Shown one piece after another: positions 24,309 through 24,474 of a DNA stretch of 24,474 nucleotides. The notes below the pieces were generated by a model. It saw nothing but the letters and a program-made list of their open reading frames with translations, ran no database searches and had not been told where the DNA came from. The stretch spans positions 1 through 24,474 of the forward strand of contig CAZIJC010000060.1 of NCBI GenBank assembly GCA_964539385.1, given 5' to 3'. Source of the DNA: JAUVZF01 sp964539385 (GTDB lineage Bacteria > Planctomycetota > Phycisphaerae > FEN-1346). The position numbers and the translations under genes were made by a program. Within the stretch, counting starts at the first letter, position 1. Each line of letters opens with the position of its first letter.

Positions 24309-24474
24309 GCGGTCTTACGTAAGTCTTTTGCTCTGGCGAGAACGGCGCCCGCCGCTCGCGGCTAGTTTACACTCGCACCCGACCAGCCATGTGAGAAAAC
24401 TAGCCGCGCACGTAAGTAAGCGGCGCGAGCCCCTGGGCTACCAACCCAATCAGGTCTCGCCACGGCATGCGCAC
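24309..24474. repeat. non-coding stretch with nested inverted repeats
   Basis: The core is a perfect 12-bp inverted repeat, CGCGGCTAGTTT (24357-24368) against AAACTAGCCGCG (24397-24408), with a 28-nt loop. Directly outside it GCCGCT (24351-24356) pairs with AGCGGC (24419-24424), after a 10-nt bulge on the right side. Further out TGGCGAGA (24334-24341) pairs with TCTCGCCA (24455-24462). ACGTAAGT occurs twice in direct orientation (24317-24324, 24410-24417), and AGCCC-CT-GGGCT (24428-24439) is a small extra hairpin. It may be a dispersed structured repeat, a MITE-like remnant or the sulfatase 3' end. No open frame of note. Confidence 0.6.

Noticed and set aside
1..24474. tRNA, rRNA, CRISPR arrays, transposases, phage genes.
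   Set aside because: Looked for on both strands by eye; nothing convincing was found.

Overview
The window is high-G+C bacterial DNA with a strong Planctomycetota (PVC superphylum) signature. The evidence is the combination of large exported PQQ-like beta-propeller proteins, an HzsA-like (hydrazine synthase alpha-like) c-type cytochrome, a Tat-exported formylglycine sulfatase and the start of another short-leader Tat protein. This assignment comes from gene content; no rRNA or other marker gene lies in the window.

Left half, minus strand, 1-13193: a tight array of four paralogous genes of about 1060-1100 codons, spaced 15-17 nt apart and read from 13193 towards 189. A fifth minus-strand gene starts at 69 and runs off the left edge. 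Each paralog encodes a signal peptide, a class I SAM-methyltransferase-like domain with an intact GCGDG glycine motif, and two beta-propeller halves. The halves are joined by a strictly conserved four-cysteine segment (H-x-R-C ... R-G-x-C-x-Y-G ... C-A-C). The function is unknown. An exported methyltransferase fold welded to a propeller and present as four tandem, divergent copies is the most unusual thing here.

Middle, 13194-13565: a 372-nt divergent intergenic region with an imperfect 13-bp inverted repeat and a plausible sigma70-type promoter for the left operon.

Right of that, plus strand, 13566-20004: a cytosolic carbon-metabolism operon. It holds a bifunctional proline dehydrogenase / glutamate-semialdehyde dehydrogenase (PutA type without a DNA-binding domain), then two genes resembling the two subunits of ATP-citrate lyase: an ATP-grasp/citrate-binding subunit and a CoA-ligase plus citrate-synthase-like subunit. 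The last two overlap by 11 nt. The large subunit keeps the phospho-histidine and has an unusually citrate-synthase-like set of catalytic residues, so its exact substrate is open.

Far right, plus strand, 20097-24308: a secreted HzsA-like protein with two CxxCH haem motifs, then a Tat-exported sulfatase. Both are envelope proteins, probably part of the same lifestyle (polysaccharide or redox work outside the cytoplasm) as the left operon. The window ends in a non-coding stretch with nested inverted repeats that looks like a dispersed structured element. I saw no tRNA, rRNA, CRISPR array, transposase or phage gene.
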